Shown here in pieces: positions 46,156 to 57,000 of a stretch of 64,000 nt of DNA (position 1 is its first letter; the number at the start of each line of letters is the position of its first letter). The notes below the pieces were generated by a model, which was not told where the DNA came from, ran no database searches, and saw only the letters and a list, made by a program, of their open reading frames with translations. Where the stretch lies: NCBI GenBank assembly GCA_029891385.1, contig CM057228.1, positions 50,245,783 through 50,309,782 of the forward strand, read 5' to 3'. Position numbers and translations under genes: made by a program. Source of the stretch: Erythroxylum novogranatense (taxonomy: Eukaryota; Streptophyta; Magnoliopsida; Malpighiales; Erythroxylaceae).

Positions 46156-46722
46156 AAACCAGGACATTACAAGTCTAAACGTCCATTTCTCAAAAGAAAA
46201 TAGAAGAAAAGTAAAGAAAACAAAAAAAGAATGATGGCAACTTGGGAAGAATTGGACTCGTCCAAATCTGGCTCCGACTTAGAAATATCAGAACAAGCAA
46301 ATATATGATTGGTAGTTGAAAAGGAATGCGACGACGAGCTAACTTCCAACTTTAATGAATTTCAAGATGTGTATTTAGAATTGATAGAAGATTCACATCC
46401 TATATTAAAACAGTATAGGATTTTGAAAAAGAAATTTGCTAAAAGTTTGAAGAACTCGGAAGTGTTAGAAAAAGAAAATGTCTGCCTTAACAAACAAGTA
46501 GATAATATGAAAAAGAAAGTAACTACAGATATATCTAAGGAAATTAATCAATTGAAACAAAGGATTAATAGTCTTTCAGTAGATTTATCAACATTTACTG
46601 AAAGTACAAAAAGGATGATTGATATGATTAGAAAATATAGTCATCCAAATGATGAGAGTGGTTTAGGGTTTACTAATAGTAATGTTCACCATAGCAAGAG
46701 TTTTGTTCCTAAGAAAAAGTAA
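46156..46722 (+). pseudogene. E4 gag, 3' part (knuckle second half and C-terminus)
   Basis: It reads KPGHYKSKRPFLKRK from 46156 (the H and the position of the last Cys, here Arg), then MATWEELDSSKSGSDL and, after a TGA (46304), a frame to 46722 with a long Glu/Lys-rich segment: coiled-coil-like LKNSEVLEKENVCLNKQV and KEINQLKQRINSLSVDL. This is the C-terminal gag region of SIRE-like copia elements. Frame 46309-46722 is 137 codons. It would be cleaved from the polyprotein by protease. Confidence 0.8.
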
Positions 46723-47361
46723 AAGAAACAATATTCTTATTACTTGAGGAATAATTGTAAGTCTAACCCTAAAGGACCCCAAAAAAATGGGTACCTAAGA
46801 AAGACATAATATATATTGCAGATCTCCTTTCTTGAAAAAAGCAACCAGTACCATTGGTACTTGGATAGTGGATGCTTGTGACATATGACTGGAAGAAGGT
46901 CTCTGTTCCTAGACCTTCAAAATAAAAAAGAAGAATCAACAACTTTTGGAGACAACCAACAGGGCAAAATAATTGGAATCGGAAAAATTGGTAAAGATTC
47001 ATTTGCGTCTATTGATAATGTTCTGCTAGTTGAAGGATTAAAGTAAAATCTAATTAATGTAAGTCAATTATGTGATTCTAGTTTTGAAGTATCCTTTAAT
47101 CAAAATTCTTGTATAGTAAAAAACAAGGACGGTTCCATATTCTTTTTTACCAAGAGACAAAATAATCTCTATAAGATTAACTTAGATGATTTGAAAAATC
47201 AAAATATTTCATGTTTTATATCAACAGATGAGGAAAAACTTATTTGGAATAAAAAGCTAGGTCATGTTAGTCTTAAACATATTTTCAAATTGGTTAGATA
47301 TGATTTGGTAGGAGGATTACCAAAAATAAGTTTTAACAAAGATTTCTTGTATAAGAGTTGT
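46723..47361 (+). pseudogene. E4 protease and integrase finger, cut by E10
   Basis: Broken frames contain the copia protease site YLDSGC (codons about 46858-46875), then a TGA where a conserved position follows, HMTGRRSLFLDL, GKIIGIGKIGKDSF and NLINVSQLCDSSFEVSF. Then LIWNKKLGHVSLKHI, LVRYDLVGGLPKI is the start of the gag-pre-integrase finger. E10 is inserted at 47362, so integrase and RT of E4 lie beyond the window. Confidence 0.85.
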
Positions 47362-48861
47362 TGATTGAGCCAAGTTTACATTATAAATTAGCTGCATTTT
47401 CATAGTTGCTTATGCATTCGTTGACTCCTAATTGATGATTATTGTGTTTAAATTGGTTCCTCGTACCGATCTCTTTTAATTCACAATTTGTCAGTAAATT
47501 TTCATGATTTGATACTACTTTCTTTATAATTTTCATGAGGACAATTGATACTACAAATTGTTATTTTTATTGCAGGAACAAAGGAGTCAACACATCAGGA
47601 AGTCAACAGTCATGAGGTCAATCCACACGTCGCGACGAATATCAATCCGCACGTCGCGACGAGCACTTCAATCTACACGTCGCGGTGAATATTAATTTAT
47701 ACGTCACAACAAGCAGGCAATTCTACAAGTCGCGACGAATTTTCATTTATACATCGCAACGTACGAGTGGATATCCGAACCTTAAATGGAAAGTTTGTTT
47801 CACTGCTCTGACCTTCCCCGTACCCACCATATAAAAACCTTGCTTTTTTTAGGTCAAGCAGACTTCGGATACGCAGGGACTGATACTAGGAGGCTGGACT
47901 ACGCCTACTCGGACGATCACATTCTACTTCGCCATCATTTCCATTTCCATCATTGTCGACCACCATCACCATCATCGCCACCGCCACCGTCAATATCAAT
48001 TGCCATCATGAGTATCGCTCCGTCTTTAGCAGTCGAGAGACAGACTAGAGCCATGCGTAGCTAAGCCACATTTCCTCTTGAAGATGTAGCATTGGCTTAA
48101 GTTCACAGAAGCTTCAAAGGGGAGTAATCATATAGTGTCTGAAGTTTAGTTATATTTGTGTAAACTCTGAGTTAGAGGTTACATCGATATAGCTAGATTA
48201 GCATTGTTATAGTTTAACCGTGTGCTGAACACTATGTTGAGATTTGGACAAAGTGATTTGTAGAATGTTTGATGCTTAATATATGAATTTTCATATATGT
48301 CATTGGGTATTGCATTTACTATCTTCATCTGCCTAGTTGTGTTTGATTAAGATTGTTGTGTTTTGACCTCGTTGACCGATTGCATTTGCTTGTCCAATTC
48401 TCACACTAAGGTTTTTAACAAAGATTTAAAAAATGGAGTTCATTAGTTAAATCTTTGGACCTAAAGAGTCCTTTAAGGTTGATCTTCCGAAACTTAGTGG
48501 GTTGTGTCCTTGAAAATCATTTTTGAACCGTGATAGCCTGCGCCCATTTTCAAGAGGATTTTATCAATTTGATTTCTATCTGATTTTTGTTAATTGCATT
48601 ATTTCCAAAATTACAAAAACATTCTTTTATACATTTTGTCCAATTTTGATCACTTTATCAGTTTTCACCAAAATACCAAACCCCCGTTTTATCAACTTGA
48701 TTGCAATTTTTGACATTTAGGCTAGTTTAGACATTTTTCACTTGGTTCCAATTAAGTGAGACGACCCGATGATTGCAACCTATACCGCAATCTTGGAATT
48801 TATTATATTTGACCGATTTTCAAGGATTGATCGTAAGATCGAATCGACAGAGCCGCGATCA
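47362..48861 (+). repeat. E10 5' LTR, 1500 bp
   Basis: TGATTGAGCC..GCCGCGATCA. It carries an ACGTCGCGACG array at 47627-47770 where E8 has TTCGCCG-type palindromes. The 47786-48064 frame is chance in the leader. Confidence 0.9.
47627..47770. repeat. ACGTCGCGACG array, E10 LTR
   Basis: At least four strong copies of CGTCGCGACG/CGTCGCGGTG and two decayed ones (ACGTCACAAC, ACATCGCAAC) at about 25-bp spacing with AATATCAATC-type linkers. Confidence 0.85.
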
Positions 48862-48864
48862 AAT

Positions 48865-48882
48865 TGGCGTCATTGCCGGGGA
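48865..48882 (+). promoter_or_regulatory. E10 primer-binding site (Athila/Tat type)
   Basis: TGGCGTCATTGCCGGGGA, three bases after the LTR. Close to the E8 site. Confidence 0.85.
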
Positions 48883-49203
48883 ACCAAGAAATTGGTTTAC
48901 CGTCGGATAGCCATTGTCATTCATTTGAATTGTCATTGATAATCGAAATAATTTTTTTTGCTTGCATTTAACATAGTTTGATTTTCACACTTGTTCATAG
49001 TATAGGTTTCATTTCCCTTTGCACAAGCATACTCCATACTTTGATTTTATCTCTTACTTTGCACAATTTTTCACATATATACACTCATACATACATCATA
49101 CACCGCATACACTCGTATTCATCGCATTTCACTTTTATCTGATTTTGTGTGACTGTGAAAAATTTTGTTACCATTATTTTTATTTGTGGATTGATTTTTG
49201 TGC
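48883..49203 (+). other. E10 leader
   Basis: Non-coding stretch between primer-binding site and gag; includes a CATACA/CACATA-rich run (49070-49120). The 49019-49258 frame overlaps the gag start in a different frame and is chance. Confidence 0.7.
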
Positions 49204-50509
49204 ATGCCCAGGAGAGGTAGACTTGTTCAATTCCAACCTGAAGTTGAAAGACATTTGAGGAGACTTAGGAAAGAGAGGAAAGAACAATAGAGAAAGAGAT
49301 TAGTTGAGCGAGATACTGAGAATATGGCTGAGAATCCAAACATTTTTCGAAATCCTGATTTTCTCGTACACCAACCTAGAAATGGGACTAATGGAGGAAA
49401 TGGTGAGCATGATAGAGTAGGAGAGAACAATGAGAACCAGTGACGTAGGACAATTAGGGAAGCAACAACTTTTGATGTGCATTATGATCCATTTATTGCT
49501 GCTTGCCCTAATTCTGTTGTTAATTTTGAGATTAAAGGTTTGTTGATTAATTCCCTTCCTAAATTTCATGGTTTGGCAGGAGAGGATCCATATATGCACC
49601 TACAAGCTTTGACGATGATTTGCCAGAGTATGAAGCTAGTAGGAGCTACTTTGGATCAGGTGCTATGGAAGGTGTTTCATTTGTCCTTAGAAGGAAAGGC
49701 AAGAGATTGGTACATGAGTCTTCCGAGGCATGTGGCTAATGCCTATCATAGCTAGGCCAACCTGAGGAAAGCATTTTTGGAGAAATATTTTCTAGCCTCC
49801 AGGACATCTTTGATGAGGAAGGAAATCTATTCAGCCCGTCAGGATTATGATGAGTCACTGTATGACTATTGGAACCGCTTCCAAGATCTTTTGTCCAGAT
49901 GCCCCCATCATCAAATTCCTGATGACCAATTGGTGCAGTATTTTTATGATGGGTTGAAGAGTCAAGAGAAAGGTATGCTAGATGCTGCATTTGGAGGATC
50001 TTTGATTGATCTTACAGCATTGGAAGCATGGGAATTGATAAAGAAGATGGCCTTAAACCATCAATGTCTGAGGTAAGAGATTCCAGAGGATTGAATGAGT
50101 TGGGAGCTTTAATACTCAAGCCAAGAGAATGGAAAGTCTGGAAACAAAGGTAGATTCGCTGGAGAACAGGATAACCTCACAGTTGTCCTGTATTACTGCT
50201 GAGTTGAAGAACTTGAATGTGCATCACCCATCATCTTCTACAGATATAAATACACCCAGTTGTGACAATTGTGGGTCGGTGATGCACATTTCAAGTGTTT
50301 TTCCTGGAAGATATGAAGAGGTGTCAGCTGTGTATCCAGGAAGAGCTAATCAGAAGTGGGACCCCTACTCCAACACATATAATGAGGGATAGAAGTCCAA
50401 TCCTAGATTTGGTTGGAGGAATGAAGAGAACAGGGCTCAAAACAGGTTTTCACAAGGGGGAGGAGCTGGTACTTCCACTAGCCAGTACCCTAATCAACAG
50501 CAAGCCCTC
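49204..50509 (+). pseudogene. E10 gag remnant (Athila)
   Basis: The ATG at 49204 opens MPRRGRLVQFQPEVERHLRR, with stops at 49288 (TAG) and 49442 (TGA). The frame then runs REATTFDVHYDPFIAACPNS, FHGLAGEDPYMHLQALTMIC and LSLEGKARDWYMSLPRHV to TAG at 49755, where E8 has a Trp. SCPHHQ-type, LIDLTALEAW and an ALNHQ region follow. A knuckle remnant CDNCGSVMH is at 50261, with its last Cys lost (Phe). It continues in frame 50510-51478 into the protease. Confidence 0.9.
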
Positions 50510-51977
50510 ATGGTCTCACCAAAGGAAGACACTAACCAGCTGCTTCACAGTATGATGACTCTAATGAAGGAAGAGAGGGATTCTACTGCTAACCAGTTTA
50601 ATGCTATTGCTTCTCATATTCAACAGGATTCCTCAAAGACTGCTGCTAGATTCAATACCTTGGAGAAGAGAAAGGAACAATGGGAGACCAAGGCGGAGAA
50701 CATAAATTCCTATGTCACTCAGTTGTCCAACAACATGAGTGAAAATCAAGCAAAAAGCAGTGGGACTATTCCTTCAAATACTGTGATGAATCCGAAGAGT
50801 TTTAATGCAATTGCCCTCAGGAGTGGGAAGCAAGTGAGGTTTAAGCCTCAAGAAGATGAAAAGACAAGTGAGGAATTGATTTATAGTGAGTCAGTACCTC
50901 CACCAAAGGACAAGATTAAGAAATCAGAAAGTGTGAGGGAAGAAGAGCTTTTGAGAGAGAAAAAGCATGCTTTAAGGAATAAGGGAACTACTTCAGAGAG
51001 TTCCAATGATCAAGCAGAAAGTGGAGAATCGAGCAAGCAATCCAGCAAAGGTAAGGAGGTAAGTATTCAAGACCTTCCTTTTCCAAATTCATATTTGATG
51101 AGCAAGCGCATGAATGAGACTAAACATGAGAAAGAAATAATTGATTTTTTTGGGAAAGTTGAAGTGAATGTGCCTTTGCTAGATTTAGTGAAGAGAGTTC
51201 CGGCCTATGCAAAATATTTGAAAGATTTGTGCACCAATAAAAGGAAGTTTAGGCCAAACGAGAGAGTGCAAGTGAGCTCCAATGTGTCAGCCTTGTTTAA
51301 ACCGCAGATACCTGTCAAGTGTCAAGACCCTGGATCTTTCACCATACCTTGCATCTTAGGAAAAGTGACTATAGGTAGGGCTTTGTTAGATCTGAGGGCA
51401 GCGATAAATGTGATACCTAAGTCAGTTTATGAGGCCTTAGGAGTGAAGAGTATTAAGCCTACATCTGTTGTCCTCTAGTTAGCTGATAGATCAGTTAGGC
51501 ATCCAGTGGGTATCATTGAGGACATCTTGGTCCAGGTTAAGGGTTTAGTATTTCTTGCTGATTTTTATGTGCTTGATATGTCTTCTGAAGTTGTGCCGGA
51601 TACTTCCTTAATTCTCGGACGACCCTTTTTGCGGACTGCAAGCACAATGATCAGTATGAAGGAAGGTAAGATCACCATGGAGGTAGGTGACCGTTAGCTT
51701 CAACATGTATGAAACAATGAAACACCCCCATGAGGATTATTCTCTGCTTGGAGTGAACATGCTTGACACAGTTGTTGACGATGCATGTAGTGAATTTGCA
51801 CACACCTTAACATCGTCTACTAACAATCTCCTTGGAGAGAGTTTTCTTGCTGCTGAGTTTATAAGAGAAGAAACTTCAAGTCGGGTGGTGGACATAGATG
51901 CGCACAAGAGCCAAGCTGCTGGGATGAAGCTTGGATTTAAGTCGGATGACCATCCCAAATTTCAGGACCCACCATGA
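50510..51977 (+). pseudogene. E10 gag C-terminus and protease (Athila)
   Basis: A 322-codon open frame (50510-51478) covers the charged gag C-terminus and the protease start: DPGSFTIPCILGKVTIG, then ALLDLRAAINVIP. The active-site DLGA is changed to DLRA (Gly to Arg, codon 51395). A TAG at 51476 is followed by LADRSVRHPVGIIEDILVQV and LILGRPFLRTASTMI, then a frameshift near 51690. Compared with E8 this copy is more open in gag but has a broken active site. Confidence 0.9.
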
Positions 51978-52395
51978 GACCAGGTTGTTTCTCTTCCTGC
52001 ATTCTCATTATATTCATGCATCCTGCTTGGAAGTGATGTGAACTTTTTTGTTGCATGAGTATCTTGAATAAGTGTGGGGGGAGAGACACAACCAGTAGAT
52101 TAGTTTTAGTTAGGTAGGATTTTTGTTCATTGTTTTAATAAATTACTTTCACTTTGTTAGCTTTACATCTTTCTGAAGAAGCATGACATTGGTGGTAGGA
52201 TTGATTTATGTCAGATTGATTATTTCTAGATTAAGTCAGGGTTGTGTTTCTGTTTTCTGTTCGGGCAGACACGTCGCGACGTATTTAAATTAATGCACCA
52301 CGACGTGCCTTCTTTTTAACTAACGTTTACGTCGCGACGTATTTTCATTTATACGTCGCGACGTATCTCATTTCTTTTGGCGATTACGTCGGGAC
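51978..52395 (+). other. E10 spacer with polypurine-like tract and ACGTCGCGACGT copies
   Basis: AAGTGTGGGGGGAGAG at 52070-52085, as at the same point in E8. 52268-52402 holds three good copies of ACGTCGCGACGT and four variants. Confidence 0.75.
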
Positions 52396-52666
52396 GTGAC
52401 ACACTCTGACACCATGACGTCCCATCGTTTGAAATACTTTTGTTGCCCCTTCTGTCCTGTGGTCTTTGCGTTTGTCCGGAACCCTTTTTGTCTTTTCACC
52501 TTGCAACCGTCCACCTCCTCTCGCCGTCTATTCCTCTTCTCTTCCCTATCATTTTTCTTCTCTACCGTTTTGTTTTCGCCGTTCCAACTCTCGCTATCTT
52601 TATTCTCTCGGTTGTTCAGCAGTGCCCGCCATTTTCGCCGTCTCCCTTCTTGTGTCTTTGATCTTT
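52396..52666 (+). other. E10 putative 5' exon (C/T-rich) ending at GT donor
   Basis: A C/T-rich stretch ends ATCTTT|GTAAGTG (GT at 52667). Same texture and donor as E8 30586-30823. Frames 52396-52716, 52440-52661 and 52466-52969 run through it in three frames and are unlikely to be real proteins. Confidence 0.5.
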
Positions 52667-52734
52667 GTAAGTGTTCCATTGTCCTTCGTTTTCCTATTTT
52701 TCGTCTTCCTTGTTAGTGCTTTTGAGTTAGGTTT

Positions 52735-52921
52735 TTCGCGACGAGCGATTGCTCGCCGTGATGCGTCTGGAAATCACCATACACTGCGACGAACGCATTG
52801 CCTCGTCGCGACGTACGAAGTACCTTATCTCGTCGCGACGTATGCTTTTGCACGTTGCGACGTTTGGTCGAGGACTTTGTCTCACCGCGGCGTCTGCCCA
52901 CGCGTCGCGACGAGGAGGCTG
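52735..52921. repeat. ACGTCGCGACG array in E10 intron, next to E11
   Basis: Copies and variants such as CGTCGCGACGTACG, CGTCGCGACGTATG, CGTTGCGACG and CGTCGCGACGAGG run up to the E11 insertion TSD (GGCTG 52917-52921). Confidence 0.85.
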
Positions 52922-55094
52922 TGTTGGGCCCTAAATTTATTTTTCTTGATGTTATTAAGTATGAATTAAGTTGATTGTGTTATTTATGGCATAGTTTGAT
53001 TTTATTGAAAGTATTAATGGGAAATTAAGATTTAATTGAGTTTAGTATGGAATAATGGTTATGAAAGAGTAAAAATGTTTAAGGGCAAAATGGGCAAGGC
53101 TTTTAAGTTGGCTAAGTTAAGGCTTAACTAAGAGGGGCATTATAGTCTTTGCTCTTACTTGTAGACTTAAGGAATTAAAAGAAGAAAAGAAAAGAAAGGG
53201 AAATAAGAAGAAGAAGTAAGAATAGAAGAGAGAGTCGTAGGGAGAGAGGAGAAGAAGAAGAGAAAAAGAGGAAGCTTGGTTTCGACGTTTTCCGAAGGAT
53301 TAGAAGCATTCTCCAGGTAAGTTAAGCTCTTTCATCCTTGTTTGAGATGGATTAAATCCTAGATTTGCTTGGAATGAGTTAGAATGGATGGAGTTAGGGT
53401 TTATGGGAAAGATGGGTAGAAATTCTTTGGGTTGTTGTTTTGTTGATGATTTGGTGTTAGAATGAGTGTAGAAAGGAAGTATAGAACTTGATTCAAGGGT
53501 TAGATGTGTTGTAGTTGAGAAAGGGAAGGATTAGAGTTGAAAAATGTCGAAGTCTGGGTTCGGGAGTCGACCCTCCCGTCCGCACGTCGCGACATGTGTG
53601 AGGCTGCACGCCGCGACGTGCGGAGCCGCACGCCGTGATGTGAGAAAGGGCCGCACGTCGCGATGACCGAGCCTCGTCGCGGCGAGGCCAGTTTTCCAGC
53701 AAGAATAGCTTTTAGTGTTTTGAGCATATCTTTTGTTACAGAAGTCCTTTTGAGGTGATTTTTGTTGCGTTGTAAACTAGAGACATATATCTACAAGTTT
53801 TGTGAAGTGATCAAGTTCTGAATCAGTTTCTAAAGATATGAAATTTTGGATGGAAGTTAAGAATAGAAATATTGTTTCAGCATGAGTTATTGAATGGGAT
53901 TTTGGTTCTTATTTTTAGGAAATCAAGTGAAGCAAGAGGATCAAGAGGCTCAAGAGGAAAATCATTCCTAGGCAAGAAAAAGCAAGGAAATCAGGTGGGT
54001 TCATGTTTATAATCGAGTAAATAAGTCACTCATTGTTTTGTTTAATCAAGAAAGAGTTAATGCATTTAAATTGCATCATCACGATTGCATTACATACTAT
54101 TATAAATGATTATAGGTTGTTATATGATTTTCATTCATGAATTATGAAAAGGATTCCAAAAAGGGGTTTTTCTTCTTTCACGAATACATGTACATGAAAT
54201 CATGTTTTACGAATATATGACAAGCAAGTTTACAAGCAAGTGCCAGTTTGGCAAACAAGTTTACAAGAACATGAATCATGCATATTTATGTGGGTTTGCG
54301 GTATGTCCCTCACGAATAGTCAAGTGCACATTGAATCAAGAAAAGACTTCTCCCGCCTGCCCGCTAGTGGCACAGGGTTTCTCACAAGGATTCCCTCACG
54401 AAACTACGTCTACACATTAACATTTCGATGGAATGTGTAGTACGTCATGTACCAGGGACAACCCAAACCATTATGTTATGTTATGTGTTTATGTGTCATG
54501 CATCACGAATTGTTCAAGAATCAAGCATTTTCAAGACAATGACTCATACATGCTCAATTGTTATGATTTCAACAAGTACCACGACAATGAGTTATTTTTG
54601 AATACTTTTGCTTATTGCTATATTATACATATGTTTCCATGAGCTTTATAGCTCACCCCCTCTAATCTCCCCCATTCAGGTGACAAGCAAGAGACCGAGT
54701 GAGTCACGAGTTACGGCAGCACTTCGTTTTGTCATGTTTATTTTTAAGCTTTAGTTACATTTCAAGTATTATTGGTTCAAGAGTATTTTGTATTTTTGGC
54801 TCTTGAACTCAAAGTTGTAATTTGGTTTGTGATGTTTGTAAAGCTTTATGAAACTCATCTTTTGGAGCATGAATTATGGATTTGTTTGTTTAAAGCACAT
54901 GAAAGCAGGTTTCAAGTTTGTTTTCCAGCAGGCCCATTAATCTTCCGCGGGTCTTTGTTTCAAGTTTGTTTCATGTGAGCCCATCGAGTTTCCGATGGTC
55001 GTTTTTCCAAATTTTTAAATTAACAGGTTTCATCCCACGCATACAGTATCATGCTCTCATGTCCGATGTTAGGCTTCGGCAGCGGGATCCAACA
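52922..55094 (+). repeat. E11 5' LTR, 2173 bp
   Basis: Includes an A/G-rich leader (53166-53275), a CTCCAGGTAAGTTAAGC donor-like site near 53310, and a CGTCGCGAC-type array at 53575-53696. Confidence 0.92.
53575..53696. repeat. CACGTCGCGAC array, E11 5' LTR
   Basis: About six units of GCACGYCGCGAC/GCACGCCGTGATG type, with CTCGTCGCGGCGAGG at the end. The other LTR has about eight units over 150 bp (60698-60846). Confidence 0.85.
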
Positions 55095-55099
55095 TGTTG

Positions 55100-55111
55100 T
55101 GGTATCAGAGC
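55100..55111 (+). promoter_or_regulatory. E11 primer-binding site (tRNA-iMet)
   Basis: TGGTATCAGAGC, five bases after the LTR. Confidence 0.93.
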
Positions 55112-55273
55112 GCCTAGGTTTTTGATCTAGGGTTGCATGACATTGCTTTCAAGAAATAACTTGCATTGTTTTACACGTGCATTGTTTTACACGATAGGAA
55201 CTGTTTTTGCATATTTTGAAACTTGTCTTACTTGATCTAAAGTTTTCAATGGTTTTCTATTCAAGGAGTGAAC

Positions 55274-56578
55274 ATGCCACCCCGAAGGAGAACTCGGGGA
55301 GCTATGACTCATTCTCATTCTCGTCAGGGGAGTACGGATGAATCCCATATTCCTCAGGATGCTGGGACACATTCTGTTCTGATTTCAGAGGCACCTAGTT
55401 TGCAGCAAGAAGTGCCTCCACCGCCTCCTCCTATGCCTCAGGGAACTCCCATAGATCCGAGTTTCTTTGAAGCCTTTGCCTAGGCTTTCACGTATGTCAT
55501 GGGTCAGAAATCTCAGATGCCAATGCAAGCTCCGGTAGACAGGAGTGGGTAGTATGATAAGCTTCGAAAGTTTGGGGCTGCGAATTTCAGTGGGACGACA
55601 AATCCAGAACAGGCTGAAGCCTGGTTGAAGAGGACCGAGAGGGTTCTAGTTCAGATGAGATGCACAGATGAGGAGAAGTTAGACTATGCAGTCAGTTTGT
55701 TGCAGGGTGATGCACTGCATTGGTGGGAGTCAGTGCCTCACAGTCAGGTTGTGCCACCAGTGCTGACACGGAGGGACTTTGTGGAAGCGTTCAAAAAGAA
55801 GTATCTCTCCAGGGTCTATGTGCAAGATAAGGCCAGGGAATTTCTGAATCTCATGCAAAGGGATATGAGTGTGAGCGAGTATGAGTTGAAGTTCACACAG
55901 TTTTCTCGATATGCAACCAACATTGTGGCGACAGAAGAAGACAAGTGCTGTAAGTTTGAAGGAGGTCTTCATTTGGGGATCAAGGAGAAAGTCTTGATCC
56001 ACAATTTCTGTGACTACTAGCAACTGATGGATGCTGCTCTCCAGGCTGAGAAGTTGGAGAATATCATAAATGAAGCAAACAAGAAGAGGAAGAACAGGGA
56101 GCAGACTTTCAGGAAGGGTGCTAGTGCTCCATTACCTGAGAGGAGAATGAGGAGCTCCCACAGTCAGAGTGAAGTGGGTAGCAGTGGGGCTACCAGGAAC
56201 AAGCAGGTGAGGGCAGTATCAGGGCAAGCCTCTAACGTGGGAGCCACCGGTAGAGCTGGAAGAAGCTGGTTCACCCATCCCTTATGTGACCAGTATGGGA
56301 AACATCACCAGGGAGAGTGCCTCAAGTCACTTGGAGTTTGTTTTAGATACGGAGAGAAGGGACACATAGTCAAGATTTGTCCACAGGCACCGAGACAAGA
56401 GGGGTCACAATTTCAAGCTCCAAGGCGTGCAGAGATAGTGGGAACCAGGCTAGTTACTGAGGTAGGCAGCTCTGGGAATGCAAGGAAGGCTATTCCTCAA
56501 GGAAGGCCAAGGGGTCAGGCACCGGCAAGAGTGTTTGCCATGACTAGGGAAGAAGCTGCAGCCGCACCTGAGGTTGTC
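55274..56578 (+). pseudogene. E11 gag remnant (Tekay)
   Basis: The ATG at 55274 opens MPPRRRTRGAMTHSHSRQG. A Pro-rich linker follows, then stops at 55481 and 55550 (TAG). The retrotransposon gag core runs NPEQAEAWLKRTERVLVQM, YAVSLLQGDALHWWESVP, REFLNLMQRDMSVSEYELKF to a TAG at 56018. The frame 56027-57226 carries the rest of gag, with a zinc-knuckle region HPLCDQYGKHH..CFRYGEKGHIVKIC in which two Cys positions are Tyr. The gag protein would form the particle and bind the RNA. Confidence 0.9.
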
Positions 56579-57000
56579 ACGGGTATGGCTCAGTTATTTG
56601 ATTCAGCAGTATTTGTTTTGATTGATTCTGGTTCCACGCACTCTTTTGTTTCTGCGAGCATAGCATTGCATGGTGTGGGTTTTGTGCCTTTGGATAGGCC
56701 TTTGATTGTTAGTACTCCTCTAGGGAGGAATGTGGTGGTCAGTCAGATGTATGAGCAGTGTGAGCTCTTCATTGATGGTGCTAGATTGGTAGTGGACTTA
56801 CTACCGCTAGACCTTAGAGGATTACATGTTATTCTGGGGATGGATACTATGGAGAAGTATCTGCCCAAGCTGGATTGTGGTCAGAAAGAGGTAGAGTTTG
56901 ATTTGGGCAATGGTGAGAAGGTGATCTTCAGAGGGGACAGTAAGACACCCTCGCCAAGATTGATTTCAGCTATGTTAGCTGAAAGGATGATGGGCCAAGG
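56579..57000 (+). pseudogene. E11 aspartic protease region
   Basis: The retropepsin-like active site is FVLIDSGSTHSFVS (Asp codon at 56624). It continues through VVDLLPLDLRGLHVILGMDT to the MEKYLPKLDCGQ end. The frame is the same as gag part 2 (56027-57226), so the protease is itself uninterrupted. It would release RT and integrase from the polyprotein. Confidence 0.88.

Noticed and set aside
52396..52969. Three overlapping open frames before E11
   Set aside because: Low-complexity C/T-rich leader open in three frames at once.
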